Source: Geothrix edaphica (GTDB lineage: Bacteria; Acidobacteriota; Holophagae; Holophagales; Holophagaceae). From it: a DNA stretch of 64,000 bases. Positions 16,660 to 25,731 of the stretch are shown here, piece by piece. The stretch lies in assembly GCF_030268045.1 (NCBI RefSeq), contig NZ_BSDC01000001.1:62001-126000 (forward strand), in the 5' to 3' direction. The notes under the pieces were generated by a model. It did not search any database. It saw nothing but the letters and a program-made list of their open reading frames with translations, and was not told the origin of the DNA. The translations under genes and the position numbers were made by a program. How positions within the stretch are numbered: the first letter of the stretch is position 1; each line of letters starts with the position of its first letter.

Positions 16660-17804
16660 AGGCGGAACTCCAGGCCCTCGCGGAGGAAGGGATCGCCGAC
16701 CGGCATGTCCTCGCCCTTCTGCATGGCGCCGCGGATCCACAGGAGGATCCCGCCCAGGAAGAAGAGGGCGAAGCTGAGCTCGGGCCAGGAGAAGTGGGGA
16801 CCGGCGCCGAGGACAGGGAAGATGAGCCAGTAGATATCGAGCACGTGGGCCCCGAGCATCAGGTAGGCCACGCGCCGGAGGCGCTTCGGGTCCTTCTTCG
16901 AGTCCCGGGTCACCAGGGCGAAGAAGGGCAGGACGAAGTGCAGGCCGGCCAGGAGGATGGTGATGAGGCGCCAGGAACCGGCCAGGCGGACCTTGTACCA
17001 GATGACCTCGTCCGGCAGGTTCGCGTACCACATGAGCATGTACTGGGCGAAGCCGATGTAGGACCAGAACACCGTGAACGCGAAGAGGAAGCCGCCCAGG
17101 TTGTAGAGGTGGTCGCCCTTCACGCCCTCCAGCCGCCCTTCGTCCTGGAGGTGCAGGACGCAGAGGGCCGTGGCCGCCAGGCCGCTGAGGAAGGCGCCGG
17201 CGAAGACGTAGACGCCGAAGATGTCGCTGTACCACTCGGGCGTGAGGCCGGAGAGCCAGTCGAAGGCGATGAGGGTGATCACCAGGGCGAAGATGGCCAT
17301 GAAGGCCGGCGCGAACTTGCGGGCCCGGAAGTTGAAGGCGGGATCCTTGGTGGTGTCCTGCTTCAGCGAGCCGCCCACCAGCACCCAGAGGCCCAGGAGG
17401 CAGAGGGCGAGGCTGATGACCGTGCGCACGGAGAAGAAGGGCAGGCTCAGCCAGAAGGCCTTGCCGGCCAGGAGCGGATGGTGGGCCGCCTCGGGCCGGG
17501 CGCCGGGGTAGAGCACCGGCACCGCCGCCAGGGCGATGAGGCCGATGGGGACCGCGGGGATCAGCAGGGTGGCCAGGCGCTCGGGGATGCGCCGCACGGG
17601 CACGCTCCACTTGGCGCTGACCAGGTGCTCCAGGGCCACGATGAACAGCGAGCCCAGGCCCAGGGTGAAGAGGAGCACGAACCAGAGGATCCAGTTGGCC
17701 CAGAAGCGCTCGGGGCCGGCGGCGGCGTAGGTGCCGAGGACGCCCAGGGCGCCCAGGGCCACGGCGCCCCAGAGCAGGTTGGAGGTGTTCTTGGTCTGGC
17801 TCAT
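16656..17804 (-). CDS. actF: alternative complex III membrane subunit ActF
   Basis: A 382-residue, about ten-helix protein homologous to ActC/NrfD-like subunits, called quinol:cytochrome c oxidoreductase membrane subunit 2. Features include the WANWILWFVLLFTLGLGSLF start, FDWLSGLTPEWYSDIFGVY and YMLMWYANLPDEV. In alternative complex III, ActF packs beside ActC in the membrane. It overlaps actDE and the next cytochrome gene by 4 bp each. Confidence 0.93.
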   Translation of the reverse strand: MSQTKNTSNLLWGAVALGALGVLGTYAAAGPERFWANWILWFVLLFTLGLGSLFIVALEHLVSAKWSVPVRRIPERLATLLIPAVPIGLIALAAVPVLYPGARPEAAHHPLLAGKAFWLSLPFFSVRTVISLALCLLGLWVLVGGSLKQDTTKDPAFNFRARKFAPAFMAIFALVITLIAFDWLSGLTPEWYSDIFGVYVFAGAFLSGLAATALCVLHLQDEGRLEGVKGDHLYNLGGFLFAFTVFWSYIGFAQYMLMWYANLPDEVIWYKVRLAGSWRLITILLAGLHFVLPFFALVTRDSKKDPKRLRRVAYLMLGAHVLDIYWLIFPVLGAGPHFSWPELSFALFFLGGILLWIRGAMQKGEDMPVGDPFLREGLEFRL

Positions 17805-18943
17805 CGGGTGGCCACCTTCAGGTCCTCGTCCTTGGCGTTCTGGGCACGCTGGAGGGCGCGCACGTAGTGCACCACGGCCCAGCGCTCCGGCTCAGAAAGG
17901 TAGGGGGCGTGGGAGGGCATGGAATTCTTCCCGTTCACGATGGCCCAGTAGATCTTGCCGTCCGGGTAGTCCCGGAACTGCTGGGCCTGCAGGTTGGCGG
18001 GCTTGGCGCCGTAGGCGGCGGTCAGGCTGCCCACGCCGTTGCCGACGGCGCCGTGGCAGACCTCGCAGCGGTTGGTGTAGACCTTGCGCCCGGTGGCGAA
18101 GACCTCCCGGGTGCGGGGCAGGGGGTTCACCAGGCTCGCGGCCTCCTCCTGCGTGCCGGTGGCCGTGGGCAGGTGCCCCCGGGCCACGGTGCCCGCCACG
18201 GGCTGCTGCATGCCGTGGCCGTCCTTGAAGAAGGTCGAGGCCTTCTGGGCGTTGAGGCGCGGCTGGTCCTGCATGTACTTCATGGGGGCCAGCAGGGGGA
18301 ACCACTTGGTGGCGAAGTACATCGCCAGTCCGGCGACCACGCAGGCGGCGAAGATGCCGCCGAGGGCGCGGAGGATGTTGTCGCTGGTGAGGAAGGGGCT
18401 GCGGTCCGGCGCGGGCAGGGCCTCGACCTCGATGGCGCCGGCGGCCTGGAGGGCCCTGGCCGCGGCGGCGCTGTCGAAGGCCTCGCTCTCGGCTTCGAGG
18501 GCCAGGACGTAGCGGTCCCGCGTGATGCCCTTGATGGACTTGGACGAGAGCACCGGATGGCCGAAGAAGGGCAGCTTGTTCAGGAGGAACAGCATCCCCA
18601 GGCCCGCCGTGAAGGTGGCGAAGAGCACCGTCACTTCGAACATGATGGGGATGAAGGCTTCCCAGGAGCCGGCCCCCTTGCCGCCGGTGATGATCGGGTA
18701 GTCGATGGCGCTGATCCAGTACTGGAAGCCCAGGGCCGTGATGGCCCCCAGGACGCCCATGACCAGCACCATGCCGCCCAGGGGCGACTTGCGGAGGCCC
18801 AGGGCCTCCTCGATGCCGTGGATGGCGTAGGGGGTATAGGCCTCCACGGTGCCCAGCTTGCTGGCGCGCACCTTGGGGATGGCCTTCATCAGGGCATCAG
18901 GCGTCTCGAAGACGCCAAGGACGGCGTAGGACGTCTCAGGCAT
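17801..18943 (-). CDS. ActD-ActE fusion: DUF3341 subunit with C-terminal cytochrome c
   Basis: 380 residues. The N-terminal half is ActD (DUF3341; SYAVLGVFETPDALMKAI, two helices around residues 60-80 and 105-130). A third helix near residue 210 is followed by a monoheme cytochrome c domain with C-E-V-C-H and a distal Met in KNSMPSHAPYL. In Rhodothermus ActD and ActE are separate proteins; here they are one chain. Start at 18943 is favoured by GGAGA 8 bp upstream. It overlaps actC by 8 bp and actF by 4 bp. Confidence 0.9.
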   Translation of the reverse strand: MPETSYAVLGVFETPDALMKAIPKVRASKLGTVEAYTPYAIHGIEEALGLRKSPLGGMVLVMGVLGAITALGFQYWISAIDYPIITGGKGAGSWEAFIPIMFEVTVLFATFTAGLGMLFLLNKLPFFGHPVLSSKSIKGITRDRYVLALEAESEAFDSAAAARALQAAGAIEVEALPAPDRSPFLTSDNILRALGGIFAACVVAGLAMYFATKWFPLLAPMKYMQDQPRLNAQKASTFFKDGHGMQQPVAGTVARGHLPTATGTQEEAASLVNPLPRTREVFATGRKVYTNRCEVCHGAVGNGVGSLTAAYGAKPANLQAQQFRDYPDGKIYWAIVNGKNSMPSHAPYLSEPERWAVVHYVRALQRAQNAKDEDLKVATR

Positions 18944-20342
18944 GGTGATCGTCTCCATGGTGAGAGGGCTGCGCGTCCGGCAGGATCGCCTTCACTTCCG
19001 TGGTGGCGATGACCGGCAGCACGCGGGCGAAGAGCAGGACCAGGGTGAAGAAGATCCCGAAGGTGCCCAGGAGCACGCCGAAGTCCACCATGGTGGGCTT
19101 GTAGATGCGCCAGGCGGAGGGCAGGAAGTCCTGGTGCAGCGAGATCACGATGATCACGAAGCGTTCGAACCACATGCCGATGGTCACGCCGACGGCCACC
19201 AGGATCATCCAGAAGTAGCTGGTGCGGGCCTTCCTGAACCAGAGGATCTGGGGGATGAGGATGTTGCAGCTGATGGTGACCCAGCCGGCCCAGCCGTAGG
19301 TGCCGGTGATGATGTTCATGAAGCCGTGGTGGAGGAACTCGTTCATGGAGTACCAGGCCGTGAAGCCTTCCATCATGTAGCTGTAGCCCATGATGCAGCT
19401 CATGGCGAGAATCACCTTGTTCATCACGTCCAGGTGGCGCATGGTGATGAGGTTCTTGAGCTGCATGGTCTCGCGCACGACCACCAGCACCATCACCACC
19501 ATGGCGAAGCCGGCGAAGATGGCACCCGCCACGAAGTAGGGCGGGAAGATGGTCATGTGCCAGCCGGGCACCACCGAGGTGGCGAAGTCGAAGCTCACCA
19601 CCGAGTGCACGGAGAGCACCAGGCCCGTGGCGAGGCCCGCCAGCAGCAGGTAGGCCTTCTCGTAGTGCTGCCAGTGGGTGGCGGCGCCGCGCCAGCCCAT
19701 GGCCAGCACGGTGTAGATGAGCTTCCGCAGCTTGCTGGTGGTGCGGTCACGCATGGAGGCGATGTCGGGGATGAGACCCAGGTACCAGAACATCAGGGAC
19801 ACGGAGAAGTAGGTGTTCACCGCGAAGACGTCCCAGAGCAGGGGCGACCGGAAGTTGGTCCAGAGCGCACGCTGGTTCGGGTAGGGGAAGAGCCAGTAGG
19901 CCAGCCAGGGGCGGCCCACGTGGATGAGGGGGAAGATCACGGCGCAGATGACGGCGAAGATCGTCATGGCCTCGGCGAAGCGCGCGATGGCGTTGCGCCA
20001 GCGCTTCCGGAAGAGGAAGAGGATGGCCGAGATCAGCGTGCCGGCGTGGCCGATGCCCACCCAGAACACGAAGTTGATGATGTCGAAGGCCCAAAAGACG
20101 GGGCTGGTGTTGCCCCAGGCACCGATGCCGATGTAGAAGGTGTAGCCGATGGAGACGACGCCGACGAGGGCCGCCGTCAGGGTGATGGCCAAGGCGATGT
20201 ACCACTGCCTGGGAGGCCTGGTCTCGGGGAAGGCCAGCACCTGGTCGTCGAGGCTGCCGGGTGTGACCTTGCCCACGTAGAGCGAGGGTTCAACCAGGCC
20301 TTCCGGGATGTCGCCGGCGGACGTGGCGGCATCAAGCTTCAT
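18936..20342 (-). CDS. actC: alternative complex III quinol-binding subunit ActC (NrfD/PsrC family)
   Basis: 468 residues with about ten membrane helices; an integral membrane quinol oxidoreductase subunit. Family stretches include FWVGIGHAGTLISAILFLF, HVGRPWLAYWLFPYPNQR and SFDFATSVVPGWHMTIFPPYFV. It forms the quinol site next to the iron-sulfur subunit ActB. Its start overlaps the 3' end of actB by 11 bp, showing translational coupling. Confidence 0.95.
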   Translation of the reverse strand: MKLDAATSAGDIPEGLVEPSLYVGKVTPGSLDDQVLAFPETRPPRQWYIALAITLTAALVGVVSIGYTFYIGIGAWGNTSPVFWAFDIINFVFWVGIGHAGTLISAILFLFRKRWRNAIARFAEAMTIFAVICAVIFPLIHVGRPWLAYWLFPYPNQRALWTNFRSPLLWDVFAVNTYFSVSLMFWYLGLIPDIASMRDRTTSKLRKLIYTVLAMGWRGAATHWQHYEKAYLLLAGLATGLVLSVHSVVSFDFATSVVPGWHMTIFPPYFVAGAIFAGFAMVVMVLVVVRETMQLKNLITMRHLDVMNKVILAMSCIMGYSYMMEGFTAWYSMNEFLHHGFMNIITGTYGWAGWVTISCNILIPQILWFRKARTSYFWMILVAVGVTIGMWFERFVIIVISLHQDFLPSAWRIYKPTMVDFGVLLGTFGIFFTLVLLFARVLPVIATTEVKAILPDAQPSHHGDDHHA

Positions 20343-23325
20343 GGTGACCTCCCTCGATGGCGGGATTCTTCAGATCGGCCAGGTAGGTGATGGCGGGCTT
20401 GACGCCCAGCTCCTCCAGGACGCGGTAGGCGCGGGTGGCGGCCACCAGCTGGGAAACCTTGCTCTTGGGATCCTTCAGGTCGCCGAACACGATGGCGTCC
20501 GAGGGGCAGCCGGCCATGCAGGCCGTGGTGATCTCGCCGTCCAGGATGGCGCGGCCATCGCCCTTGGCGCGGATCTTCACGTCATTGATGCGCTGCACGC
20601 AGAAGGAACACTTCTCCATGACGCCGCGGGGACGGACCGTGACCTCGGGGTTGTAGGCCAAGGTCTCCGGCTCGGTCTTGTAGGCGGTGTATTCCAGGAA
20701 GTTGAAGCGGCGCACCTTGTAGGGGCAGTTGTTGGCGCAGTAGCGGGTGCCCACGCAGCGGTTGTAGGCCATCTGGTTCAGGCCGTCCGGGCTGTGGTTG
20801 GTGGCGTTCACCGGGCAGACGTTCTCGCAGGGCGCGTTGTCGCAGTGCTGGCACAGCATGGGCTGGTGCACGACCTTCGGATTCTCCAGCTCGCCCTCGT
20901 AGTAGCGGTCGATGCGGATCCAGTGCATCTCCCGGCCGCGGGCCACCTGCTCGGGACCCACCACCGGCACGTTGTTCTCGGACTGGCAGGCCACCACGCA
21001 GGCGGAGCAGCCCGTGCAGGCCGCCAGGTCGATGACCATGCCCCACTTGTGGTCGGGGAACTTCTGGTCCTCGTAGAGGCTCACCAGCTCGGGGATGTGG
21101 TGGTGGCCCTGGGGGTTGTGGGCGAACTCGTCCATGGTGAGGGAGCGGACGAGGTCGCGGCCCTCCATGCGGTGGTGGCTCTGGGTGCGGGAGAGCTCCT
21201 TCTTTCCGCCGGCCTTGGCCAGGCGGGCGCCCTTGCGCACGTGCGCGGAAGCCGGTTCCAGGCCCAGGAAGGGGAAGGCGTCGACGCCCACGCCCTTGGC
21301 CACACCGCCGGTCGTGCGGCCATAGCCGAGGGCCAGGGCCAGCACGCCCTTGGCCTGGCCGGGCTGAATGACCGCGGGCAGCTTGAGGGTGGTGCCGTCC
21401 AGGGAGAGGGTCACGAGGTCGCCCTCGTCGATGCCCAGGGCCTTGGCATCCTGCACGGACACGGCCACCGGGTTGTCCCAGGTCATCTTGGTGATGGGAT
21501 CCGGGGTCTCCTGGAGCCAGCTGTTGTTGGCGTGGCGGCCGTCGTGGGTGGCGAAGCCGGGGAAGAGCACCAGCTCCAGGCCCTCGGCCCTGCTTGCGGC
21601 GGCCCGCTTCGCGGCGGCGGCCACGGAGGCGCCCTTGAAGGTGGGCGAAGCAGCCTTGGCCTCGACCTTCACCAGGCCATCGTGGAGAGCCTGCTCGAAG
21701 GACGTGCCGAGCGGCAGCTCCTTCTTCCAGCGGGCCTGCAGGTAGGCGTGGTAGCCCTCGGGGGCATTGGCGCCCAGCGACCTGAGGGCACCCAGGAGGA
21801 TGTCCTCGCCCTGGCGCGTGTCGTAGAGGGTGCCGATGGCGGGCTGCTGGAGCACGGCGGCAGCGGGCGTGCTGAAGTCGCCCCAGCTCTCCAGCCAGTG
21901 GTTCTCGGGCAGCAGCAGCTGGCACTGGGCGGCGGTCTCGTCCTCCACCTGGCCGATCCAGGCGCGGAGGGGCACCTTGGCCACGGCGGCCTTCCAGGTG
22001 GCGGCCCTGGGGAAGGTGTAGGCGGGGTTCACGTCCCAGAAGATCGCTGCGGCATAGGCGCCAGAGGCCATCTTCTGGGCGGCGGTTTCGAGGTCCTTCA
22101 CCGTGGCCAGGGGCTCGGCCGGAACGGCGGCGACAGCCTCGGAACCCAGCATGGCGTTCAGCAGGTGGGCGGCCTGGTGGGCCTCGGCGGGCATCTGGGC
22201 CCCGCAGAGCACCACGGCGTTGCGGCCCGCGTGCTGCAGATCCTTCACGAGGTTCGACCAGACCTTGGCGGGAATGTCACTCTGCGCCGAAATGGCGGAG
22301 AGGTCCGTGCCGGCGGGCAGGGAGACGCCCTTGGCCGCCAGGTCCTTCGCCAGGGCGAAGGCCACGGCGCCGAGGCGCGAGGGCGCCACAGGCACGCGCT
22401 GGTCGGCGTTGGTGCCGGTGAGCGTCAGGGGGCCTTCCAGCACCCACAGGCGGTTGATGGGATCGTGGGCGCTCTTCAGGCGGCGCTGGGCGCCCCAGGC
22501 GGCCTGGGCCTCTGGCTCCTCGCCGTTGAGGAAGTCCGCGCCCAGGGACAGGATGACCTTGGCCCTGGCCAGCCGGGGCTGGAGGTCCACCGGCTGCCCG
22601 AAGCTGGCCTGGGCGGCCTCCTCGGCGGCGTCGCCGGCGGCGGGCTCGTAGGCCAGGTGCTCCAGGGTGGGCAGGGCGGCCTTGAGGTCCGCCAGCAGGG
22701 CCTTGCGGCTGGGCGAGACCACGGCTCCGGAGATCAGCAGCACGGGCTTGCCGGCGGCCTTGGCGGCCTTGAGTGAACCGTGAAGCTGGTTTTCGACCTC
22801 GGACCATCCGACGATCCGACCCCCCGACTTCGGGCTGCGCAGGCGGTCCGGATCGTAGAGGCGCAGCACGTCGGCCATGGTGCGGGGGCTGGTCTTGCCC
22901 TTCACGCCGGGGTGCTCGTCGTTGCCCGTCAGGTGGATGGGACGGCCCTCGCGGGTCTTCACCAGCACGGGGTAGACGCGGCGGCCCTCGTGGGTGGCGC
23001 TGGCGTAGTAGTTGGCCACGCCGGGCACCACTTCCACGGGGCGCTTGGTATAGGGCACCACGGTGCCCTGGCCCTTGCGGTCGCAGGCCACGGTGGCCGC
23101 CAGCGCCGCGGCGGCGCTCACCAGGCCCAGGAAGTCGCGGCGGGAGACGCCACTCTGGGGCGGCAGGCCGTGGACGTCGTCGTAGTCCGGGCCCGAAGGA
23201 ACGGCGCCGGGTAGGAACTCATCGTGGGCAGCCTGCTGGGCTGCGGGCGTTTCGAGGCATTCGTCGAGGGTCCGCCAGAAGCGCGGGGTCTCGAGGGGGC
23301 CATGTTCGGGAAGTCGTGTCTTCAT
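20332..23325 (-). CDS. actB: alternative complex III iron-sulfur subunit ActB
   Basis: 997 residues. The N-terminus has a twin-arginine motif S-R-R-D-F-L-G followed by a hydrophobic stretch. The middle (about 80-720) is a molybdopterin-oxidoreductase-like domain that in this complex does not bind the cofactor. The C-terminal 250 residues are a ferredoxin-like domain with four cysteine clusters: CTGCSACVVACQ, CQHCDNAPCENVCP, CVGTRYCANNCP and CSFCVQR. It carries electrons between ActC and the ActA hemes. Normal length for ActB. Confidence 0.95.
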   Translation of the reverse strand: MKTRLPEHGPLETPRFWRTLDECLETPAAQQAAHDEFLPGAVPSGPDYDDVHGLPPQSGVSRRDFLGLVSAAAALAATVACDRKGQGTVVPYTKRPVEVVPGVANYYASATHEGRRVYPVLVKTREGRPIHLTGNDEHPGVKGKTSPRTMADVLRLYDPDRLRSPKSGGRIVGWSEVENQLHGSLKAAKAAGKPVLLISGAVVSPSRKALLADLKAALPTLEHLAYEPAAGDAAEEAAQASFGQPVDLQPRLARAKVILSLGADFLNGEEPEAQAAWGAQRRLKSAHDPINRLWVLEGPLTLTGTNADQRVPVAPSRLGAVAFALAKDLAAKGVSLPAGTDLSAISAQSDIPAKVWSNLVKDLQHAGRNAVVLCGAQMPAEAHQAAHLLNAMLGSEAVAAVPAEPLATVKDLETAAQKMASGAYAAAIFWDVNPAYTFPRAATWKAAVAKVPLRAWIGQVEDETAAQCQLLLPENHWLESWGDFSTPAAAVLQQPAIGTLYDTRQGEDILLGALRSLGANAPEGYHAYLQARWKKELPLGTSFEQALHDGLVKVEAKAASPTFKGASVAAAAKRAAASRAEGLELVLFPGFATHDGRHANNSWLQETPDPITKMTWDNPVAVSVQDAKALGIDEGDLVTLSLDGTTLKLPAVIQPGQAKGVLALALGYGRTTGGVAKGVGVDAFPFLGLEPASAHVRKGARLAKAGGKKELSRTQSHHRMEGRDLVRSLTMDEFAHNPQGHHHIPELVSLYEDQKFPDHKWGMVIDLAACTGCSACVVACQSENNVPVVGPEQVARGREMHWIRIDRYYEGELENPKVVHQPMLCQHCDNAPCENVCPVNATNHSPDGLNQMAYNRCVGTRYCANNCPYKVRRFNFLEYTAYKTEPETLAYNPEVTVRPRGVMEKCSFCVQRINDVKIRAKGDGRAILDGEITTACMAGCPSDAIVFGDLKDPKSKVSQLVAATRAYRVLEELGVKPAITYLADLKNPAIEGGHHEA

Positions 23326-23329
23326 CGGG

Positions 23330-23524
23330 TCATCCGCGGCGCTTGATGGCGTGTTCAGGGGGCGTGACGGTGAGGCGGAGCGGCGTGAGCTCCGGAGGAG
23401 TCTCCGGCGGCGCCTCCTGGTCCGGCCGGAAGGCGAGGCTCACGGCCTCGCGCCCCAGCAGCAGGGGGCCCGCCACCAGGGCGGCCAGGCGGTCAAGAAT
23501 CGGCTTGCGGGTCTCGTCGGCCAT
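23330..23524 (-). CDS. small protein encoded between actA and actB
   Basis: A 64-residue frame with GGGAGA 9 bp before the ATG. It is basic and amphipathic at the N-terminus (residues 12-33, LAALVAGPLLLGREAVSLAF), then Pro/Glu-rich. It fills the gap between the stop of actA and the start of actB almost exactly (17 bp and 4 bp), which supports translation. I do not recognise a family. It might be a small membrane-associated accessory or assembly peptide of the complex. Confidence 0.6.
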   Translation of the reverse strand: MADETRKPILDRLAALVAGPLLLGREAVSLAFRPDQEAPPETPPELTPLRLTVTPPEHAIKRRG

Positions 23525-23541
23525 CGTCCAGCTCTCCCGGT

Positions 23542-24105
23542 CTAGCGGTGGCAGGCGGCGCAGTTCTCGGCGCCCCGGGTGATCTTGGAGCCGGCGGGCA
23601 GCGCGGCGTGGGGATCCCGGTGGCAGGCCAGGCAGTTGCCCATGCGCATGCCCATCTCGCGGGTGACCACCTTCATGGTCTGCACCTCGCCGTGGCAGCT
23701 CTGGCAGGTGATGCCCGCGTTCACGTGGGGCCGGTGGTCGAAGAAGACATGGTCGGGCAGGGTGTGGACCCGCTGCCACAGCATGGGCTGGCCGGAGTTG
23801 GCGACCTGGGTCAGCTTCTGGATGGCGGGGGTGTCGGTCTTGGTGACCTTGTGGCAGCCCATGCAGAGATCCACGCTCGGAATGCCCGCCACCCGGGACT
23901 TGTCCACGCCGGAGTGGCAGTACTGGCACTGCATGCGGAGCGTGCCGGCGTGCAGCTCGTGGGAGAAGGGGATGGGCTGCTCGGGGGCGTAGCCCTTGGC
24001 GAAGCGGTCGGGCTGCGTGAACCAGCCCACGGAGAGAACCGTGAGCAGAACCGCCACGGCTCCGGCCGGCAGGACGAAGCGGAACGCCTGGTCGAATCGG
24101 TGCAT
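23542..24105 (-). CDS. actA: alternative complex III pentaheme cytochrome ActA
   Basis: 187 residues with one N-terminal helix (FVLPAGAVAVLLTVLSVGWF) and five CxxCH heme sites: CQYCH, CMGCH, CQSCH, CLACH and CAACH, the last at the very C-terminus. Five hemes match the described ActA. It is the first gene of the operon. The start is uncertain: ATG 24105 follows a TGGGG box, and ATG 24117 is four codons earlier. Confidence 0.93.
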   Translation of the reverse strand: MHRFDQAFRFVLPAGAVAVLLTVLSVGWFTQPDRFAKGYAPEQPIPFSHELHAGTLRMQCQYCHSGVDKSRVAGIPSVDLCMGCHKVTKTDTPAIQKLTQVANSGQPMLWQRVHTLPDHVFFDHRPHVNAGITCQSCHGEVQTMKVVTREMGMRMGNCLACHRDPHAALPAGSKITRGAENCAACHR

Positions 24106-24610
24106 GCACAACCCCATGGAAAGCGCGGTCTCACGAAGGAGCGGGAAGGCCATCGGGAAACGGTGGTACGGGTGACGCGGGTCGGGTCTGGAGGGTGCGG
24201 ATCGCCGGAGATTCTGGCACGCGCCGAGATCCGGGGAAGGGTTTTCCCCGAAATCCGGCGCCTCCGCCCGGGAGTGTCGGTGAGATGTTGTCCAAATCAA
24301 TAAGTGGGCAGCATCTGGAACCAGGGGCTGGGCCCGCTGGGGCGACATTCTGATGAGTTGTGTCGCAGGTCACGATCATAGATCAATGGACCTGTATTGT
24401 TTACCTATTTTTTCTGAGGAAGTTGCAGACATTAAGAGGATTTTAGGGTGTTCTATCTTGACCAGCCTGGAGGGGGCGATTTCCTCCAGGGCCGGTGCTG
24501 ACGGCTCCTGCCCGCGGCCCCCGATGGCGGCGGGGCAGGCGGGGGGCCGAGATTCCTCCCCAGAACCTCGTCTTTGCCAGTGATTTCGGGGATCTCCGAC
24601 GGATCCCGGC
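24106..24610. other. leader of the act operon and tail of the maf operon
   Basis: 505 bp without a gene. The part at 24270-24470 is AT-richer and must contain the promoter of the 17-kb respiratory operon (minus strand); I could not fix its boxes. At 24466-24490 there is a perfect 8-bp inverted repeat (CCTGGAGG ... CCTCCAGG, 9-base loop) without a following T run. A TGTG...TCAC-like element near 24360-24374 is too imperfect to call. Confidence 0.4.
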
Positions 24611-25234
24611 CTATCTGGGCAGGCCCATCCAGGGCCAGAGGAGGCCGAGCTGGAGGAACAGGTCGCCCATCCGCTCCACCGGCAGGCCCATGACGGTGGA
24701 GAAGCTGCCCTCCACCCCCTCGATGAAGAGGGCCCCGATGCCCTGGATGGCGTACGAGCCCGCCTTGTCCATGGGCTCGCGGGTGGCGATGTACCAGCGG
24801 ATCTGGGCCTCCGTCAGGGGCCGGAAGACCACCTGGGCCGTGTCCACGAAGCTGTGGGTGTCGTCGTTCCGCTGGAGGCAGAAGCCGGTGTGCACCTGGT
24901 GGGCCCGGTCCTGGATCAGGGTCAGCATCCTGACGGCATCCTCCACATCCACGGGCTTGTTCAGGGTGTGGTGGTCCACGGCCACGGTGGTGTCGGCGGC
25001 CATGACCCAGCGGTCGGGGTTGCGGCGGGCCACCACCTCGGCCTTCAGCTCCGCCAGGCGCAACACCAGGTCGCCGGGTTCCTCGTCCAGCAGGGGCGTT
25101 TCATCGACTTCGGGAACCTGGATCTCGAAGGGGATGCGCATGGCCTCCAGCCAATGGCGGCGGCGGGGGCTGCTGCTGGCCAGGATCAGAGGTTGCTGGG
25201 GCATGGCCGGTAGGCCGGGTTGGGTCTCGGTCAT
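24611..25234 (-). CDS. maf: Maf-family nucleoside triphosphate pyrophosphatase
   Basis: 207 residues. The Maf signature LASSSPRRRHWLE opens the domain (residues about 17-29), followed by the conserved acidic/lysine motif VDE...LAELKAE and AADTTVAVDHHTLNKP, and GSYAIQGIGALFIE near the end. Enzymes of this family hydrolyse dTTP/UTP or modified nucleotides (house cleaning). The start at 25234 overlaps the acetyltransferase stop by 4 bp. Confidence 0.92.
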   Translation of the reverse strand: MTETQPGLPAMPQQPLILASSSPRRRHWLEAMRIPFEIQVPEVDETPLLDEEPGDLVLRLAELKAEVVARRNPDRWVMAADTTVAVDHHTLNKPVDVEDAVRMLTLIQDRAHQVHTGFCLQRNDDTHSFVDTAQVVFRPLTEAQIRWYIATREPMDKAGSYAIQGIGALFIEGVEGSFSTVMGLPVERMGDLFLQLGLLWPWMGLPR

Positions 25235-25731
25235 CGCAGGCCCCGCTGCTCGAGCTCGGCGAGGCCCACGCGCATGTGGAAGCTGTCGACCTCCGCCCCC
25301 AGGCGGAAGCCGAAGCGCGGATAGAAGTCCGCCGCGTCCCGGGTCTCGAGGACGTAGCGCTGGACCTCGCCGGCCCAGGGGTGCCGCAGGGCCCACTTCA
25401 CCAGCTCCGTGGCAATGCCCTGGCCCATCAGGTCCCGGGCGGTCACCACGTCGTAGAGCTTGGCTTCGTAGGCGTGATCGGACCAGAGCCGGGTGGCGCC
25501 CACCAGGCGGCCGCCCCGGTGCCCCTCGGGCACGAGCCGGGCCGTGAGGAGGCGGGAGCAGGCCAGCAGCCGCCGCCACTGGCCGATGGTGCGGTCCGCG
25601 GTCCAGTAGACCTCCTCCGCCTGGAAGAAGATCTGGAGCTCGCGGGGGTCCACGCTCCAGGTTTCGTCGAAGAAGGCCACGGTGCCGTGGGGGGTCGACA
25701 GAGGCTCAGGTACGAGGAGATCGCGGTCCAT
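25231..25731 (-). CDS. GNAT-family N-acetyltransferase
   Basis: 166 residues with a GNAT fold. The acetyl-CoA pyrophosphate loop is in TARDLMGQGIATELVKWAL, and the C-terminal strand-helix is YVLETRDAADFYPRFGFRLG. Substrate unknown. The ATG at 25731 shares one base with the lnt stop (TGATG), so the gene is translationally coupled between lnt and maf. Confidence 0.85.
   Translation of the reverse strand: MDRDLLVPEPLSTPHGTVAFFDETWSVDPRELQIFFQAEEVYWTADRTIGQWRRLLACSRLLTARLVPEGHRGGRLVGATRLWSDHAYEAKLYDVVTARDLMGQGIATELVKWALRHPWAGEVQRYVLETRDAADFYPRFGFRLGAEVDSFHMRVGLAELEQRGLR

Noticed and set aside
24358-24380. CRP/FNR-type binding site upstream of actA
   Set aside because: Only one half-site is acceptable; the palindrome is too poor to call.
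24466-24490. Rho-independent terminator of the maf operon
   Set aside because: A perfect 8-bp stem is there but no T run follows on either strand and it is over 120 bp from the maf stop.
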